From contig JBNGDJ010000001.1 of the NCBI GenBank assembly GCA_049974825.1, forward strand, positions 1-64,000: DNA of 64,000 bases. The letters are read 5' to 3'. The notes under the pieces were generated by a model. The model was given only the letters and a program-made list of their open reading frames with translations. It was not told the origin of the DNA and did no database searches. Every line of letters starts with the position of its first letter. Position 1 is the first letter of the stretch. Shown piece by piece: positions 47,101 through 57,140 of this stretch. The position numbers and the translations under genes were made by a program. The stretch comes from JBKHDT01 sp049974825. Its GTDB lineage: Bacteria; Pseudomonadota; Gammaproteobacteria; Halothiobacillales; Halothiobacillaceae.

Positions 47101-47739
47101 CAGGCCGGTCTCCAGCGTGCCGACATGAACCGGCCCGTCGGGGCCCTGCGCCTGAACTGGCACCAGGCCGCGAATCCCGGAGTAAACCCGCCCGATCTCG
47201 AAGCCGGTCACCGCCCGGCGACCGCGGTTGGCCTCGACCACCATCGCTCGGATATCCCCCAGCGGATCGCCGAAACGGTCGGGTTCGTGAACGCGCAGAA
47301 AGCTGCGATAGTCATCCGGAAGGTGAAAATGCAGCTGGCGCGCGTCGTAGCTGTCCTGAAGCGCCAGCCAGCGCGGCGCCACGTAGTCGTAGAGCGCCTC
47401 GCGCAGCCGGGCGGCACGAGGACCGCCGGCCCCACCCCCCTCGGCCTGAACCGCCGCACGCCCGGCCTGCATGAGAGAGCGCACTTCGGGATCGGAGGCA
47501 ATAAAGGTCGCGAAATGGAGCATCTCGCGCTCCATGATTGCCAGCGAGGCATCGACGCCTGCCGTCAGCGCGGCAGACTCGTTGGCCAGCTGGTCACGGA
47601 TCGTCGCCCGCTCGATCAGCAAAAAGCCGCCCAGCGAGAGGATCCAGCCCAAGGCCATGACGAACGCGACGAGCAGGAAACGGCGGGGAAAGGAAGCGGT
47701 CGGTGAGCGATCGCCGCCCGAAACGGTCGACAAACTCAA
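44170..47739 (-). CDS. Membrane diguanylate cyclase with Cache-like and multiple PAS sensors
   Basis: Inner-membrane sensor enzyme of 1189 residues. Two transmembrane helices (about 20-42 and 346-368) flank a periplasmic sensor of about 300 residues, Cache-like by layout. Five PAS/PAC units follow (from about 385; e.g. APDSVMVLDGNLQIIAVNPQF, MTDLICLHDLSGRYTYVSPS, and AGEGIVGMDDEGRVRFANPA). The GGDEF domain has DLDHFKEVNDRFGHATGD and RLGGEEFAVLL with an RRSD inhibitory-site motif. No EAL domain is present, so it should only make c-di-GMP. The start is TTG at 47739, overlapping the chpC-like stop (TTGA). Confidence 0.9.
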   Translation of the reverse strand: MSLSTVSGGDRSPTASFPRRFLLVAFVMALGWILSLGGFLLIERATIRDQLANESAALTAGVDASLAIMEREMLHFATFIASDPEVRSLMQAGRAAVQAEGGGAGGPRAARLREALYDYVAPRWLALQDSYDARQLHFHLPDDYRSFLRVHEPDRFGDPLGDIRAMVVEANRGRRAVTGFEIGRVYSGIRGLVPVQAQGPDGPVHVGTLETGLSFSELLLQLSRRFDARMAVLLRAEHVEGVTWESHIRRHGLESMENCRCYIEAVTDETTRDWLRTLDNPGEIAPGDFRLLDIDGRWLSVVRVPLATFAPEGAEVGPVGSILLFSDRTNMMRTHLDRMAGGAALAAVSFLLALFVMGLLLRRAVRGLESEVAASREALDSSERFSSSLFDSAPDSVMVLDGNLQIIAVNPQFQRQTGYSEADVLGRHPDELFVGPHSDQAAIPELKHHLAEGRIWRGELLSRREDGSLYWSLESVAPVLDEDGNLERVVVFQHDVSKQVAAQEALAERERLFRLMAENMTDLICLHDLSGRYTYVSPSVTALLGYAPGDLIGQDPYTLFHPDDADRIRDESQAQVLAGQASEITYRIRRRDGSWCWLETRAAPVLGSGGEPEGIQTASRDVSDRVRIEQELERNERLYRSIFEHVQEAIFLVGRDEQGAFRYRGSNPEHARATGMPSERLRDSRPQELLDPETAAYVCGQYSQCWESGEVLRYVEELVLPGGRRVWSTLLTPVRNEVGAVDLLVGLSIDMTDERRLLDQLRENGRRLEHAQRLAHVGSWEWDVPSGAVRWTDETFRIFDLPPRSVVPSGELFLEHVHPEDRPRVERIIQEALAGTREYRFEFRLLSPLGRVKEVIVEAEVRRDAEGAPTGVVGTVQDITERKRAERAVLEVSRENALILETAGEGIVGMDDEGRVRFANPAALTMLRLGADAVVGRHVLGLFRGEAPAMPDEGWPRVLVDGRPRQAVQDEFLRADGTRFPVRLSVTPIGVERIEGAVCVFSDITELKQAEARLRDLASTDELTGLANRREFMARAETEIHRMRRQSSPLAVLMLDLDHFKEVNDRFGHATGDEVLRRFAALCRSTFRRSDLPGRLGGEEFAVLLPDTDSRGARQIAERFRAAVASALWSDLHRDMAITVSVGGTSVLPEESNVEAALARADEALYRAKSSGRNRVHWQAPDGADLPGA

Positions 47740-48248
47740 CGGGGCCGATCCTCCGAACCGACAGGCAGCATCTGGCGCACCCGGGCCTCAAGCGCATCGA
47801 GATCGGGCACCACGACCGGATCGGTGGCCAGCTTTCCGGAAAAGGCAAGCAGGGGCTCCTCGACCTTCTGCTCATCTTCCAGCATCCGGTGCGGCAGGCG
47901 CATGGAGCGGGGAACGCCCTTCAGGGCCAGGGCATAGTAGGCCAGCCGCTCATCGGGATTGAGTGCGTAGACCACCGCCACCGGCAGGCGCCGGCGCCAT
48001 TCGACCGGCGGATCTGCCATCAGACGATCCAGACCAATCACCGGCAGGAGCACGCCACGCCAGGTAAAATGCCCCAGGATCGGCTGGTCACCGCTGACCA
48101 GCGTGGCAAGCTGCGCCTCGGCCACTTCCGCAATGGTCTCGTAGGGCAGCAGCAGGTCGCCGCGCGTCAGACCGACGCGCAGTTGCAAGGCCCGCAGTGG
48201 AGTGTCGTCCCCGTGAGCATCGTTTGGCAGCGGATCGGTGCTTGTCAT
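47736..48248 (-). CDS. chpC: CheW-like protein ChpC
   Basis: CheW-domain adaptor of 170 residues (LRVGLTRGDLLLPYETIAEVAE, GHFTWRGVLLPVIGLDRLM). It starts with ATGA overlap at the end of chpA. In Pseudomonas aeruginosa chpC follows chpA and chpB in the Pil-Chp cluster; here chpB (methylesterase) is absent between them. It probably links additional receptors to ChpA. Confidence 0.82.
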   Translation of the reverse strand: MTSTDPLPNDAHGDDTPLRALQLRVGLTRGDLLLPYETIAEVAEAQLATLVSGDQPILGHFTWRGVLLPVIGLDRLMADPPVEWRRRLPVAVVYALNPDERLAYYALALKGVPRSMRLPHRMLEDEQKVEEPLLAFSGKLATDPVVVPDLDALEARVRQMLPVGSEDRPR

Positions 48249-51200
48249 GGGCTTTCATCCTCCGCACAAAGCCCCGGCAACCACTGCGCCATGGCCGCCA
48301 GCAGCTCCGTTTCGGTGTAGGGCTTGCCGAGATAGCCGCTGACGCCGAGAGACTCGGCCCGCTCGCGGTGCTTCGCGGCAGTCCGGGACGTGATGAAGAT
48401 GACCGGCAAGTCCCGGATCTGCGCATCGTTGCGGATGGCCCCGAGCAGCTCGAAGCCGTCCATGCGGGGCATCTCGATATCGCTGAGCACCAGATCCGGC
48501 CGTCGGGCGCGCAGCATGCCCAGCGCCTCCACGCCGTCCCGCGCCACGGCGGTTTCGATATTGCGGCGCTCCAGGATGCGCGCCGTGACCTTGCGGATGG
48601 TGACCGAGTCGTCAACGACAAGTACCAGGGGCCGATCCTCGCGCCCGCGCGGTCCGGCCTCTGCCTGTCCACCGGCCCGGCGGTGCCTGTACAGGCCCAC
48701 CAGGTCCAGCACGGGGGTGACCTCGCCATCTTCGTCGATGGTGGCCCCCATCAGCCCCGGCACCTGGTCCAGTCTCGGCCCGAGCGCCTTGACGAACAAC
48801 TGGATCACCCCATACTGGCGATCGACTTGCACCGCCAGGCGCCGCTCGCCCAGGCGCATCAACAGAACCGGGCGCATGTCCACGCCCAGCGCACGGGGCG
48901 GGCCGTCACCCCAGAGCAGGTCACCCAGGTAATAAAGCGGGTAGGACTGGCCATCCTGAGACAGGGCCGGCTGCTCGCTGGCGTAGGCGTCCGCAAGCGC
49001 CCGACCGGAGACCCGAACCACCGAGAGAATCCCCTTGTCCGGAATCGCGTAGCGTTGCTCACCCACTCCGAGCAGCACGCCGCGGGTCAGGGCCTGTGTC
49101 AATGGCAGGGTAACCTCAATCCGCGTCCCCGCTCCCGGCGAGCTGTCGACCTCAATATACCCGCCGAGCTGGCGGACTGCCGTGGCAACCACATCCATCC
49201 CCACGCCCCGGCCCGCCACCTGCGAGACGGTCTCCGCGGTGGAGAAGCCCGGGTCAAAGATCAGGGTGCGCGCCTCTTCGTCGGAGATTTCCCGATCGCC
49301 CTCGATCAGCCCACGCGCCCGCGCCTTGCGGCGGATGGCCTCCAGGTCCAGTCCGCGACCGTCGTCGGAGACCGTCATCAGGATATTGCCCCCCTGGCTT
49401 TCCAGGTGGATGCGCAGCTGACCCTCAGCCGGCTTGCCGGCCTGCTGGCGAGCCGCGGGCGGTTCGATGCCGTGCGCAATGGCATTGCGGATCATGTGTT
49501 CCAGCGGTGCCTGCAGGGCCATCAACGTGACCCGGTCGAGCCGGACATCTCCACCCTCGACACTCAGCATCGCCCGGCGGCCAAGTTCCGCGGCCACCTG
49601 CCGGACCAGGCGTTGCAGACGGCCGGCCAGATCACCGAAGCGAACCAGGCGCAATGCAATCAACTGATCCTGCTGGGTTCGCCCCAACCGCCCCTGCTGA
49701 ACCAGCAGAGTACGCGCCTGATCGGCCTGCTCCCGCAGTACGTCCTCGATCTCGTCGATGTCGCCCAGCGCCTCCATGAGGCTTCGGCTCAACTCCTGCA
49801 CGCGTGTGAAGCGGTCGAATTCCAGCGGATCGAAATGCGCCCCCGCTTCGACCCCCTCACGATGCAGCTGGTGGCGCATGCTGGACTCGGTCTCGATTTC
49901 CAGGCGACGCAACTGACCTCGCAGTCGAGAGACTGTCTGGTTCAGTTCGCCAAGCTGTCGCTCGAAGCCGTGCATCTGGCGGTCGATGCGCGCCTGGAGC
50001 AGCAGGGACTCGCCGGCCTCGGCCACCAGTTCGTCGATGCGTTCGGAAGGCACCCGGAGCTGTTCCCGCGGTGCCGCCCGCTCGACGGCAGGCGTCGCCT
50101 CGGGCTGATCGACCAGTTGGGCCGGAGCGGGCTCCGCCGCTTTCTCGTCCGTTTCAGCTGTCCCGAAGGACATGGCCTCCTCGGGCGCTGTCTCCGCCGG
50201 TGCCGCACCCTCCAGGCCGGCAGGCTGCGCGGTCTCTTGCGGAGTCGGCGCGGCTGCTGGCGCTGCATCGGTCACTTCTGGCGTGGCTGCTGCGCCCGTC
50301 AGCGCCTCGGAGTCCGGCAGCTCGTCGCGCGACAGCAGGGCAAGAAGCTCGTGCTGGGCCGGTACCGGCTGCATGTTGCGCACCCGGTCGATCAGCGTGC
50401 CGAGCGTGTCATAGGTCCGCTGAACCAGGGCCACCAGGGCACGCGGGTTGTCGACCCCGCGGTCTCGCGCCCGGTCCAGTCGATCTTCCAGCAGGTGCGT
50501 GATTTCAGCGATATTCATCAGCCCGGCCATGCGGGCCCCGCCCTTGAGCGTGTGCAGGTTGCGGTGTAGCAGCCGGATCGGGTCCGCGGCATCCGGCTGG
50601 GCATGCCAGGCCTGCAGCTGCTCGTCAGCGGCCTCCACCAGCTCGTCGGCCTCCTCGAGAAAAATCTCCAGGATTTCGGGGTCCTGCTCGGCCGGCAGGT
50701 CGTCCGGGCGCTCGGACTCGTCGGCAGGTTCAGCAGCGGGCTGGGCGCCGGGAGACAGTTCGGGCTTCACCGTCTCGCTGGACGCGGAGGGCACCACCGC
50801 CGGTTCCGCCGGTTCAACTTTCAGCGGTTCAACGCCGGGGGCTTCGGTCTGCGCTGCCTTCGGAGCCTGCATCCCGGGCACGCCGGCCCCGGCAAAGGAA
50901 GCGCGCAGCGCCAGAAGACGCTCGATCAGATCATGCGTGGGGACCGGCTCGGGCAGCTCGCCGATCGCCCAGCGTCGAAGCTGCTCAATGCGGTCCACCG
51001 CCTCGGAGAACACCGTGAGGGGTTCCTGGTGAAGGCGCGATCCGGCTTCCCGGCAGGCGAGCATGACGTCTTCGACCGCGCGCGCCAGCTGCGAGATTTC
51101 GGAAACGCCGGCGGTGCGGGCCGAGCCGAGCAGGGTGTGCGTCAGTCGCGCCAGCGCCTCGTCCGGCACCAGGCTGACCCCCACCGAGCGGGCATGATTG

Positions 51201-54031
51201 ATGCGCTCGCGCAGTGCCTGGATGTACCCGCCGATTTCCTTGTCGAAAATCTCGCGCAGCACGGGGTCTGCAATCACGGGGGGCGCCGCCTCGGCAGTTT
51301 CCTCGGCTTCGGGCAACACGTCAGCCGCCCCCTCGGCAGGCTCGGCCGTCTCGGTCTCTTCCGGCAGCTCCAGCCGCGGGATAACCAGTGCCTCGACCTG
51401 CGCGGCCGGATCCGGCGCGGGCTTGTCGTCGGGCAGTACCTCTTCGCCGCCTGCCAGACGGTCGGCCCGGTGCCGACTGCTGCGCCAGTAGCCGGGACCC
51501 GGCTCGAAGCCCTGCTCAAGCACCCGGAGTGCCCGTCGCAGGCGGTCAACGGCATCGACGACATGCTCGCGCAGGGTGACGCAGGGCTCCACCACGCCGT
51601 CGAGCACCCCGTTGAGCAGGTTTTCCTGCGCCCAGGCCCAGGCCCCGATCGCTTCGAGTCCGACAATCCGGCCACTGCCCTTGACCGTATGAAATCCGCG
51701 CCGCAGCTCCGAGAGCTTGTGCCGGTCAGTGCGATCGGCATGCCAGCCGCGGGCATTGGACTCCAGTGCGTCGATGAGCTCGCCAATCTCTTCGGCAAAG
51801 ACCAGGCGCATCTCGCGCTCGGACTCATCCGGCGGGTGATGGGTATCGACATCGAATTCCGTCTCGAAACCCATGAAGTCGGTCAGCGGCCGGTCGGGCT
51901 CGGCCAGGGCCGGCGCGCTCAAAAGCGGGGGCAGTTCCACACGTCCGGCACCGGTGGCCACCGGCGCGAAGGTCGGGGGCGGCTCCTCCGGCTCGGCTTG
52001 CACATTCGGTTCCCGTGACGGCTGCGGTGCGGGCTCGGGTGCTTCAATGGCCAGATCCGAGAGATCGGGCATCTCCGGGGCCGGGATTGACTCGACTGAC
52101 TCGCCCCCTGGTTCGGGTTCCTGTTCGGGTTCGGGCGCAGGTTCGGGCTCGGCTGCTCGCGGGGGCTCCGACGCGGCGGCAGGCGCCTCATCCATCGGCA
52201 CAGTGACAGGCGACGGCGGTTCGACAGGCCGCTCGGAAGGCGCAACCGCTGTCTGCGCCTCTTCAGGCTCGGCGGACTCTGGGGCTTCCTCCTGCGGGCC
52301 TGGCTCGACGCTGGCTGCCGGCAATGCAGCCGAGGGCTCAATTGCTTGTTCCGCAGGTTCTGCGACGGATTTGCGTTCTGCCGGCTGCGCTTCACCGAGC
52401 GCGGCATCCAGGGCCTGCTGGGCATCAAGACCTACCTGCAAAAAGCGCGTCAACTCGCGGCGGTAGGTGCGCAGGTTGCGAAAATAGTATTCGACGGCTG
52501 CAAAAAGCGTGGCCAGCGCCGTCAGCGTTTCGGGGTCCCGGCTTTCAGGCCGCTCGGCCAGTTCGGCCTGAATCCAGCGACGCAGACCGGCGAGCAGGGG
52601 TTGAACCGCGTTCATGCCCGAGACAGACAGTGCCCCCTCCACGGATTCCAGAGCCGCCTCCGCCTTGTCCAGCGCAGCGCGGCTGCCCACCAGCAGGTTG
52701 TCGACCTCGGACTTGGCCGAAAGAAAGGCATCGGTGGCCGCTTCCATCAACGCCTCGATGGCGCCGAACAGTGCCAGATCGACCATCAGCGGTGCCGAGC
52801 GGGTGCCATGCAGTGCGCTGGCTGTCAGACGGTTCAAGGCAACCTGCCCCTGCATGACGGCGCCGGCCAGCTGCATCAGGTAGGCATCGTCCAGAGTCGC
52901 TTCGCCGGCGATGGCCGACTCCAGGCGGCTGGCCAGGGCGGGCAAGTCGTCCGACTGTTCACCGGCGCCGAGAAAGTTCAGCGTGCGATGGGCTACAAGC
53001 AGCCGCGGCATCAGGGTGGTCAGCGGGTCCAGGTCGGAACGGTTGCCCCGCACAAACATGTCCAGCGCATCCTCGATGGCGGCATATTCGGACTCAAGCT
53101 CGCTTGCCGCCTGCTCCACCGCGGCGCGCTCAAGCCCGACAAACTGTGCCTGGTCGCGGCCGCCAGCCTGGGCAGCGCGCAACTCGGCGACCGGCAACCC
53201 GAACAAATGCTCTGATTCGGGCAGTTGTTCGACCAGGTGAAAGAGCACCCCGCGGGCCAGGGCATCAAGCTGGTCAACATAACCCGCGCCTCGCCCCTGA
53301 TCAACGGCAGCGCGCAGTACCCGGTTGACTCGTCCGAGCAGCATCTTTTCCCGGGCAGTCGGCTCGGGAAAGGCCCGGATCAGCTCAAAAAGCAGCCGCC
53401 AGCTCAGGGATTCCATCCGCGTCTGCGCGCTGCCGACCAGTTCGGAGAAGATCCCGGCCAACACCTCGGTGCCGTCCGGCTGGCCGCGCAGCAGGCCAAG
53501 CAGGGCCTGCTCGTAGCGACCGCGCAGTGCCGACAGGTCGGGCTGCTGATCGCCCCGGGGCGAAGCAAGCGGCACCATGCCGGCCAGACGCAGCAGGGCA
53601 TGCTGCGCCCGAAGTGCCTCCGCGTCCATGGCCTCAACGCCACGAGCCGCGCGAATGGCATTGACCACGGAGGCCAGATCGATCGCCTGCACCGCGTCAC
53701 CGGCCTGAAGATGATCCATCAGCGGGCCGAGTTGCCAGGCACCGCGAACCAGGGCCGAGACGACCTCGGCCGAGAAAACGTCCCGGTCGACCATGTGCTG
53801 GCAACCGAGCATCATCTCCCGGGTCAATACGCGGGCGACGTGCAGGTCGGTCATGGCAAACACGCCGCCAAGCTGCTCGAGGACGCGGGCCGCGTCCTCG
53901 GCATGCTCCGGCGCCGCCGACTCGCCGGTCAACGGCTCGAGCGCCAGCCGGAGCCGTTCGATCTGCTCGTCCACGCCCTCGCGAATCCAGTCGAGTGCGA
54001 TGGCATCCATGAGCTCTTCACGCGGCGTCAT
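48245..54031 (-). CDS. chpA: Hybrid chemosensory histidine kinase ChpA/PilL
   Basis: Central kinase of the Pil-Chp system that signals to PilG and PilH. The 1928-residue protein has a long N-terminal region of HPt/FimL-like helices. HPt domains with visible histidines follow near residue 780 (GFHTVKGSGR), 965 (THTLLGSARTAG) and 1158 (LHTLKGGARMAG), separated by Pro/Glu-rich linkers. The CheA catalytic core starts near 1500 (HMIRNAIAHGIE, DDGRGLDLEAI, AGRGVGMDVV). A CheW-like domain follows, and a C-terminal receiver with Asp near 1851 (LVLSDIEMPRMDGFE). ATG at 54031 is chosen for its GGGGGAAG ribosome site. Confidence 0.94.
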   Translation of the reverse strand: MTPREELMDAIALDWIREGVDEQIERLRLALEPLTGESAAPEHAEDAARVLEQLGGVFAMTDLHVARVLTREMMLGCQHMVDRDVFSAEVVSALVRGAWQLGPLMDHLQAGDAVQAIDLASVVNAIRAARGVEAMDAEALRAQHALLRLAGMVPLASPRGDQQPDLSALRGRYEQALLGLLRGQPDGTEVLAGIFSELVGSAQTRMESLSWRLLFELIRAFPEPTAREKMLLGRVNRVLRAAVDQGRGAGYVDQLDALARGVLFHLVEQLPESEHLFGLPVAELRAAQAGGRDQAQFVGLERAAVEQAASELESEYAAIEDALDMFVRGNRSDLDPLTTLMPRLLVAHRTLNFLGAGEQSDDLPALASRLESAIAGEATLDDAYLMQLAGAVMQGQVALNRLTASALHGTRSAPLMVDLALFGAIEALMEAATDAFLSAKSEVDNLLVGSRAALDKAEAALESVEGALSVSGMNAVQPLLAGLRRWIQAELAERPESRDPETLTALATLFAAVEYYFRNLRTYRRELTRFLQVGLDAQQALDAALGEAQPAERKSVAEPAEQAIEPSAALPAASVEPGPQEEAPESAEPEEAQTAVAPSERPVEPPSPVTVPMDEAPAAASEPPRAAEPEPAPEPEQEPEPGGESVESIPAPEMPDLSDLAIEAPEPAPQPSREPNVQAEPEEPPPTFAPVATGAGRVELPPLLSAPALAEPDRPLTDFMGFETEFDVDTHHPPDESEREMRLVFAEEIGELIDALESNARGWHADRTDRHKLSELRRGFHTVKGSGRIVGLEAIGAWAWAQENLLNGVLDGVVEPCVTLREHVVDAVDRLRRALRVLEQGFEPGPGYWRSSRHRADRLAGGEEVLPDDKPAPDPAAQVEALVIPRLELPEETETAEPAEGAADVLPEAEETAEAAPPVIADPVLREIFDKEIGGYIQALRERINHARSVGVSLVPDEALARLTHTLLGSARTAGVSEISQLARAVEDVMLACREAGSRLHQEPLTVFSEAVDRIEQLRRWAIGELPEPVPTHDLIERLLALRASFAGAGVPGMQAPKAAQTEAPGVEPLKVEPAEPAVVPSASSETVKPELSPGAQPAAEPADESERPDDLPAEQDPEILEIFLEEADELVEAADEQLQAWHAQPDAADPIRLLHRNLHTLKGGARMAGLMNIAEITHLLEDRLDRARDRGVDNPRALVALVQRTYDTLGTLIDRVRNMQPVPAQHELLALLSRDELPDSEALTGAAATPEVTDAAPAAAPTPQETAQPAGLEGAAPAETAPEEAMSFGTAETDEKAAEPAPAQLVDQPEATPAVERAAPREQLRVPSERIDELVAEAGESLLLQARIDRQMHGFERQLGELNQTVSRLRGQLRRLEIETESSMRHQLHREGVEAGAHFDPLEFDRFTRVQELSRSLMEALGDIDEIEDVLREQADQARTLLVQQGRLGRTQQDQLIALRLVRFGDLAGRLQRLVRQVAAELGRRAMLSVEGGDVRLDRVTLMALQAPLEHMIRNAIAHGIEPPAARQQAGKPAEGQLRIHLESQGGNILMTVSDDGRGLDLEAIRRKARARGLIEGDREISDEEARTLIFDPGFSTAETVSQVAGRGVGMDVVATAVRQLGGYIEVDSSPGAGTRIEVTLPLTQALTRGVLLGVGEQRYAIPDKGILSVVRVSGRALADAYASEQPALSQDGQSYPLYYLGDLLWGDGPPRALGVDMRPVLLMRLGERRLAVQVDRQYGVIQLFVKALGPRLDQVPGLMGATIDEDGEVTPVLDLVGLYRHRRAGGQAEAGPRGREDRPLVLVVDDSVTIRKVTARILERRNIETAVARDGVEALGMLRARRPDLVLSDIEMPRMDGFELLGAIRNDAQIRDLPVIFITSRTAAKHRERAESLGVSGYLGKPYTETELLAAMAQWLPGLCAEDESP

Positions 54032-54118
54032 TGACGCTTCCCCCTTGCAGTCGTTCTGGCAGGGTGTCGCCCCGTGACCTCTCGCCACCGGTCGACTCAC
54101 CCCGGCTTGGCGTGACGA

Positions 54119-56116
54119 TCAATCCGCACGCTCCGGCATGCGGAAGCCGGCCACGGAAGTATTCAGCTCGCTGGACAGGGCACCGAGCTGGCCAATTTCC
54201 TCAGCGGCTCGGTTGGCCTCGTCCGCCGTCTCGCGGGTCTGCTCACGGATTGTGACCACCCGCTCGCGAAGCTGGTTGGCCACGCCGGCCTCCGACTGGG
54301 CAACCTGGGAAATCTCGTTGATTCGCTCCGAAAGGCTGAGGGAGACGGTCTCGATCTCCTCCAGTGCCTTGCCGGCGTTCTCCGCCAGCCCGGCGCCGCT
54401 GACCACGTTGGAAGTCGTGCGCTCCATGGCGAGCATGGCCTCGGATGTGTCGGTCTGAATGGTATTGACCAGCAGTTCGATCTGGCGGGTCGCGCTGCCC
54501 ACGCGTTCTGCCAGACGCTGTACTTCGTCCGCGACCACCGCGAAGCCCCGCCCGGCCTCGCCGGCCATGGCCGCCTGGATTGCGGCATTCAGCGCCAGGA
54601 TGTTCGTCTGGTCCGCAATGTCGGTGATCAGGCCAACAATGTCGCCGATCTCCTGGGAGCTCTCACCCAGACGCTTGATTCGCTTGGAGGTCTCCTGAAT
54701 CTGCTCCCGGATCGAGCTCATGCCGCGGATGGTTTCCCGCACCGCGTCCCCGCCCCGGTGCGCCACATCGACCGAGGACTTGGCCACGTCGGCCGATTCC
54801 TGGGCGTTGCGCGACACGTTCTCGATTTCGTCTGCCATCCGGGCAATCGCCTCGCTGACCTCGTCGATCCGCTGGGCCTGGGCGCGAGACTTCTCGGCCA
54901 GCTGTCGCGAACTCGACTGCGAATCCGACACCGCCCCAGCCACGCGAACCGAGGTGTCGTTGATCGTTCCGACCAGGTCACGCAACGCGTCGATCGTGTA
55001 GTTGACCGAGTCGGCGATGGCGCCGGTAATGTCCTCGGTCACCGTGGTGTGGGCACTGAGGTCACCGTCGGCCAGGGTCATCATCTCGTCGAGCAGACGC
55101 AGAATGGCCTGCTGGTTGCGCTGGTTCTGGGCCTCGGTTGCGGCAAGCTGCGCGCGCGCGGCACGGGTGAGCACCCAGCCAAGCAGAACCAGCAGGATGG
55201 CCGCCAGACCCCCGATGCCGAAACCGACGTAAAGCAGGCGGGCTGCGGCCGCCTGGTCGTCGGACATGAGGTCGGAGAATGCAAGGGCCTGCTCGGTAAA
55301 GGCTTCACCCTCGTCCAGGGCGCGATCAACCGCCTGGTCGACCGCCGCCAGATCCTCGGCCCGGGAAGCCACGGCCTCCACCTCGGCCAGGACGAAGGCG
55401 AACTGCTCGCGCAGGGCGGCCACCTGCCCCCGGTCGGCAAGCCCGGCTGCCGGCAGATCGTCCAGGATGCGCGAGAAGATCCCGAGGTCCACGCCCAGGC
55501 GCGCCAGCGTCTCGGATCGGCTGCGATCGGCATCAAGCAGCGCAGCCAGTCCGGATTCGAGCCGCTGGGCCAGCATCAGCTGCCGGGTCGCGTCGTAGAC
55601 CCGCGCCGGGGCGGCATCCGCGCGGACCAGCTGCATGGCCACCGCGTCAGCCCCGGCGACCAGATCGGGCAGCGCCGCAGACACCTCGGCGGCCTTCTCG
55701 GTCACCGTGATGACGGCATCCCGCCCGGCCAGCAGCGCGTCCAGGTTTTCCGCATAGGCCGCCCAGTGGGTAGCCAGCGCGTCGAGATCCGCCGAACGGC
55801 TGCCCGGCAGCGGCGCCACGCCGGTTTCCGGGTCCCCGTCACGCAGCCGCTCCAGGTCGCGCGCCACCAGGCGGCGGAAGTCGGCCACGCGCCCGAATGC
55901 GCCCGCGTCACCCTCCGCCGCACGGGGCAGCTCGACGACCAGGTCCTGCGCAGCGCGCTCTATCTGAGCCGCGATCAGGCGTCGTTCAAGGTAATGGCGA
56001 TCCTGCTGGGCAGAGACCAGGAAGATTCCGGCCGTAGCGAGGAACGCCAGCGCGATGGCTGCCACAAGAGCGATGACCTGGTTGCTGACCCCGCCAAACT
56101 TCTTCATCAAACGCAT
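54119..56116 (-). CDS. pilJ: Twitching-motility chemoreceptor PilJ
   Basis: Membrane methyl-accepting protein of 665 residues. Two transmembrane helices (about 14-35 and 285-305) bracket a helical periplasmic domain with PilJ-type repeats. A HAMP region follows ([21 protein letters not shown]), then the MCP signalling hairpin ([36 protein letters not shown]). It feeds PilI/ChpA. No pilK methyltransferase gene follows, unlike P. aeruginosa. The start is ATG at 56116. Confidence 0.94.
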   Translation of the reverse strand: MRLMKKFGGVSNQVIALVAAIALAFLATAGIFLVSAQQDRHYLERRLIAAQIERAAQDLVVELPRAAEGDAGAFGRVADFRRLVARDLERLRDGDPETGVAPLPGSRSADLDALATHWAAYAENLDALLAGRDAVITVTEKAAEVSAALPDLVAGADAVAMQLVRADAAPARVYDATRQLMLAQRLESGLAALLDADRSRSETLARLGVDLGIFSRILDDLPAAGLADRGQVAALREQFAFVLAEVEAVASRAEDLAAVDQAVDRALDEGEAFTEQALAFSDLMSDDQAAAARLLYVGFGIGGLAAILLVLLGWVLTRAARAQLAATEAQNQRNQQAILRLLDEMMTLADGDLSAHTTVTEDITGAIADSVNYTIDALRDLVGTINDTSVRVAGAVSDSQSSSRQLAEKSRAQAQRIDEVSEAIARMADEIENVSRNAQESADVAKSSVDVAHRGGDAVRETIRGMSSIREQIQETSKRIKRLGESSQEIGDIVGLITDIADQTNILALNAAIQAAMAGEAGRGFAVVADEVQRLAERVGSATRQIELLVNTIQTDTSEAMLAMERTTSNVVSGAGLAENAGKALEEIETVSLSLSERINEISQVAQSEAGVANQLRERVVTIREQTRETADEANRAAEEIGQLGALSSELNTSVAGFRMPERAD

Positions 56117-56195
56117 ACGCTTACAACTTCCGGTTCATGGCCCGGCCGGCTGCCGGACCGCTGGAAAAGTCATCGGGTGCCGACGCGGCAAAAAT

Positions 56196-56732
56196 TCAGG
56201 CGCCGCGCGCGGCCACCACGGCATTGAAGGCCGGGCTGTCCACGAGGGCGGTCAGGGAAATCACCTGCACCGGCTCGGCCTCGAAGGTAACGGCATGATC
56301 GACGTGCGGCAGGTCCGCCGGCGACTGCGCACGGTCATCCGCCGGGAAGCGGCGGATGCCGATCGAGCGGTCGACCAGCAGGGCGGCGGCATCCTCGGCC
56401 CGCCGAACGACCAGCATGACACTGCGCCGATCCACGGACGTCGGCCGACCGAACAACACAAGCCCCAGGTCATGCACCCCGACAAGCTCGCCACGCAGAT
56501 TGCACAGTCCAAGCAGAGAGGGAACGACCCCGGGCAGCGGGACGATCCGGGGTACCGGCACGATGGCGGAAACCTCGTCCAGCGGGGAGACCAGCAACTG
56601 CTCTCCCACCCGGTACACGACCCCTTGCCAAGTTTCCACCACCCCCTGCTCGCGCGGCAGGCCGGCCGAGGAGGCGACGGCGCGCCCGGCCAGGCTGCGC
56701 AGGCAATCGAAGGCGGTCGCTGCCTCAGCCAC
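56196..56732 (-). CDS. pilI: CheW-like adaptor PilI
   Basis: CheW-domain protein of 178 residues that couples PilJ to ChpA. Visible motifs are LLVSPLDEVSAIVPVP, LLGLCNLRGELVGVHDLGLVL and a C-terminal VISLTALVDSPAFNAV. The start is GTG at 56732, inside the last codons of pilH (8-bp overlap). Gene order pilG-pilH-pilI-pilJ-chpA confirms the identity. Confidence 0.92.
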   Translation of the reverse strand: MAEAATAFDCLRSLAGRAVASSAGLPREQGVVETWQGVVYRVGEQLLVSPLDEVSAIVPVPRIVPLPGVVPSLLGLCNLRGELVGVHDLGLVLFGRPTSVDRRSVMLVVRRAEDAAALLVDRSIGIRRFPADDRAQSPADLPHVDHAVTFEAEPVQVISLTALVDSPAFNAVVAARGA

Positions 56733-57090
56733 CGAGCACCTGCCTGAGCGCGGCCATCAGCTCTGCTTCCTCGACCGGCTTGGTCAGGTAGGCCTTGGCT
56801 CCCTGACGCATTCCCCAGATCCGGTCTGTTTCCTGGTCCTTGGTGGTCACCATGATGACGGGAATCTTCGCGGTTTCCGGGTCCCGGCTCAGCTGGCGCG
56901 TGGCCTGGAAACCGTTCATGCCCGGCATGACCACGTCCATCAACACCAGATCAGGCTTGCCGGACCTGATCAGGGCCAGCCCCTCCTCCGCGCTGGAGGC
57001 GGACTCGACCTGGAACCCCTTCCCCGTGAGCATCTTCTGCAGCACGTAGATCTCGGTGGGCGAATCGTCGACGATCACCACTTTCGCCAT
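56725..57090 (-). CDS. pilH: Response regulator PilH
   Basis: Single-domain receiver of 121 residues, the usual PilH length. VVIVDDSPTE has the acidic pocket, LVLMDVVMPGMNGFQ the phospho-Asp (about residue 53), MVTTK the switch Thr, and AYLTKPV the Lys. PilH acts in the Pil-Chp system opposite PilG, tuning retraction or phosphate flow. It is 50 bp after pilG. Confidence 0.94.
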   Translation of the reverse strand: MAKVVIVDDSPTEIYVLQKMLTGKGFQVESASSAEEGLALIRSGKPDLVLMDVVMPGMNGFQATRQLSRDPETAKIPVIMVTTKDQETDRIWGMRQGAKAYLTKPVEEAELMAALRQVLGG

Positions 57091-57140
57091 GCCTTGCTCC
57101 CTTGAAGTCTCGAAGAAGTCTCGAAATGGTTGCGCGGCGG

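Noticed and set aside
48197..50569. A plus-strand open frame of 790 codons opposite chpA.
   Set aside because: It is a shadow of the CheA catalytic, CheW and receiver coding sequence; no protein family is visible.
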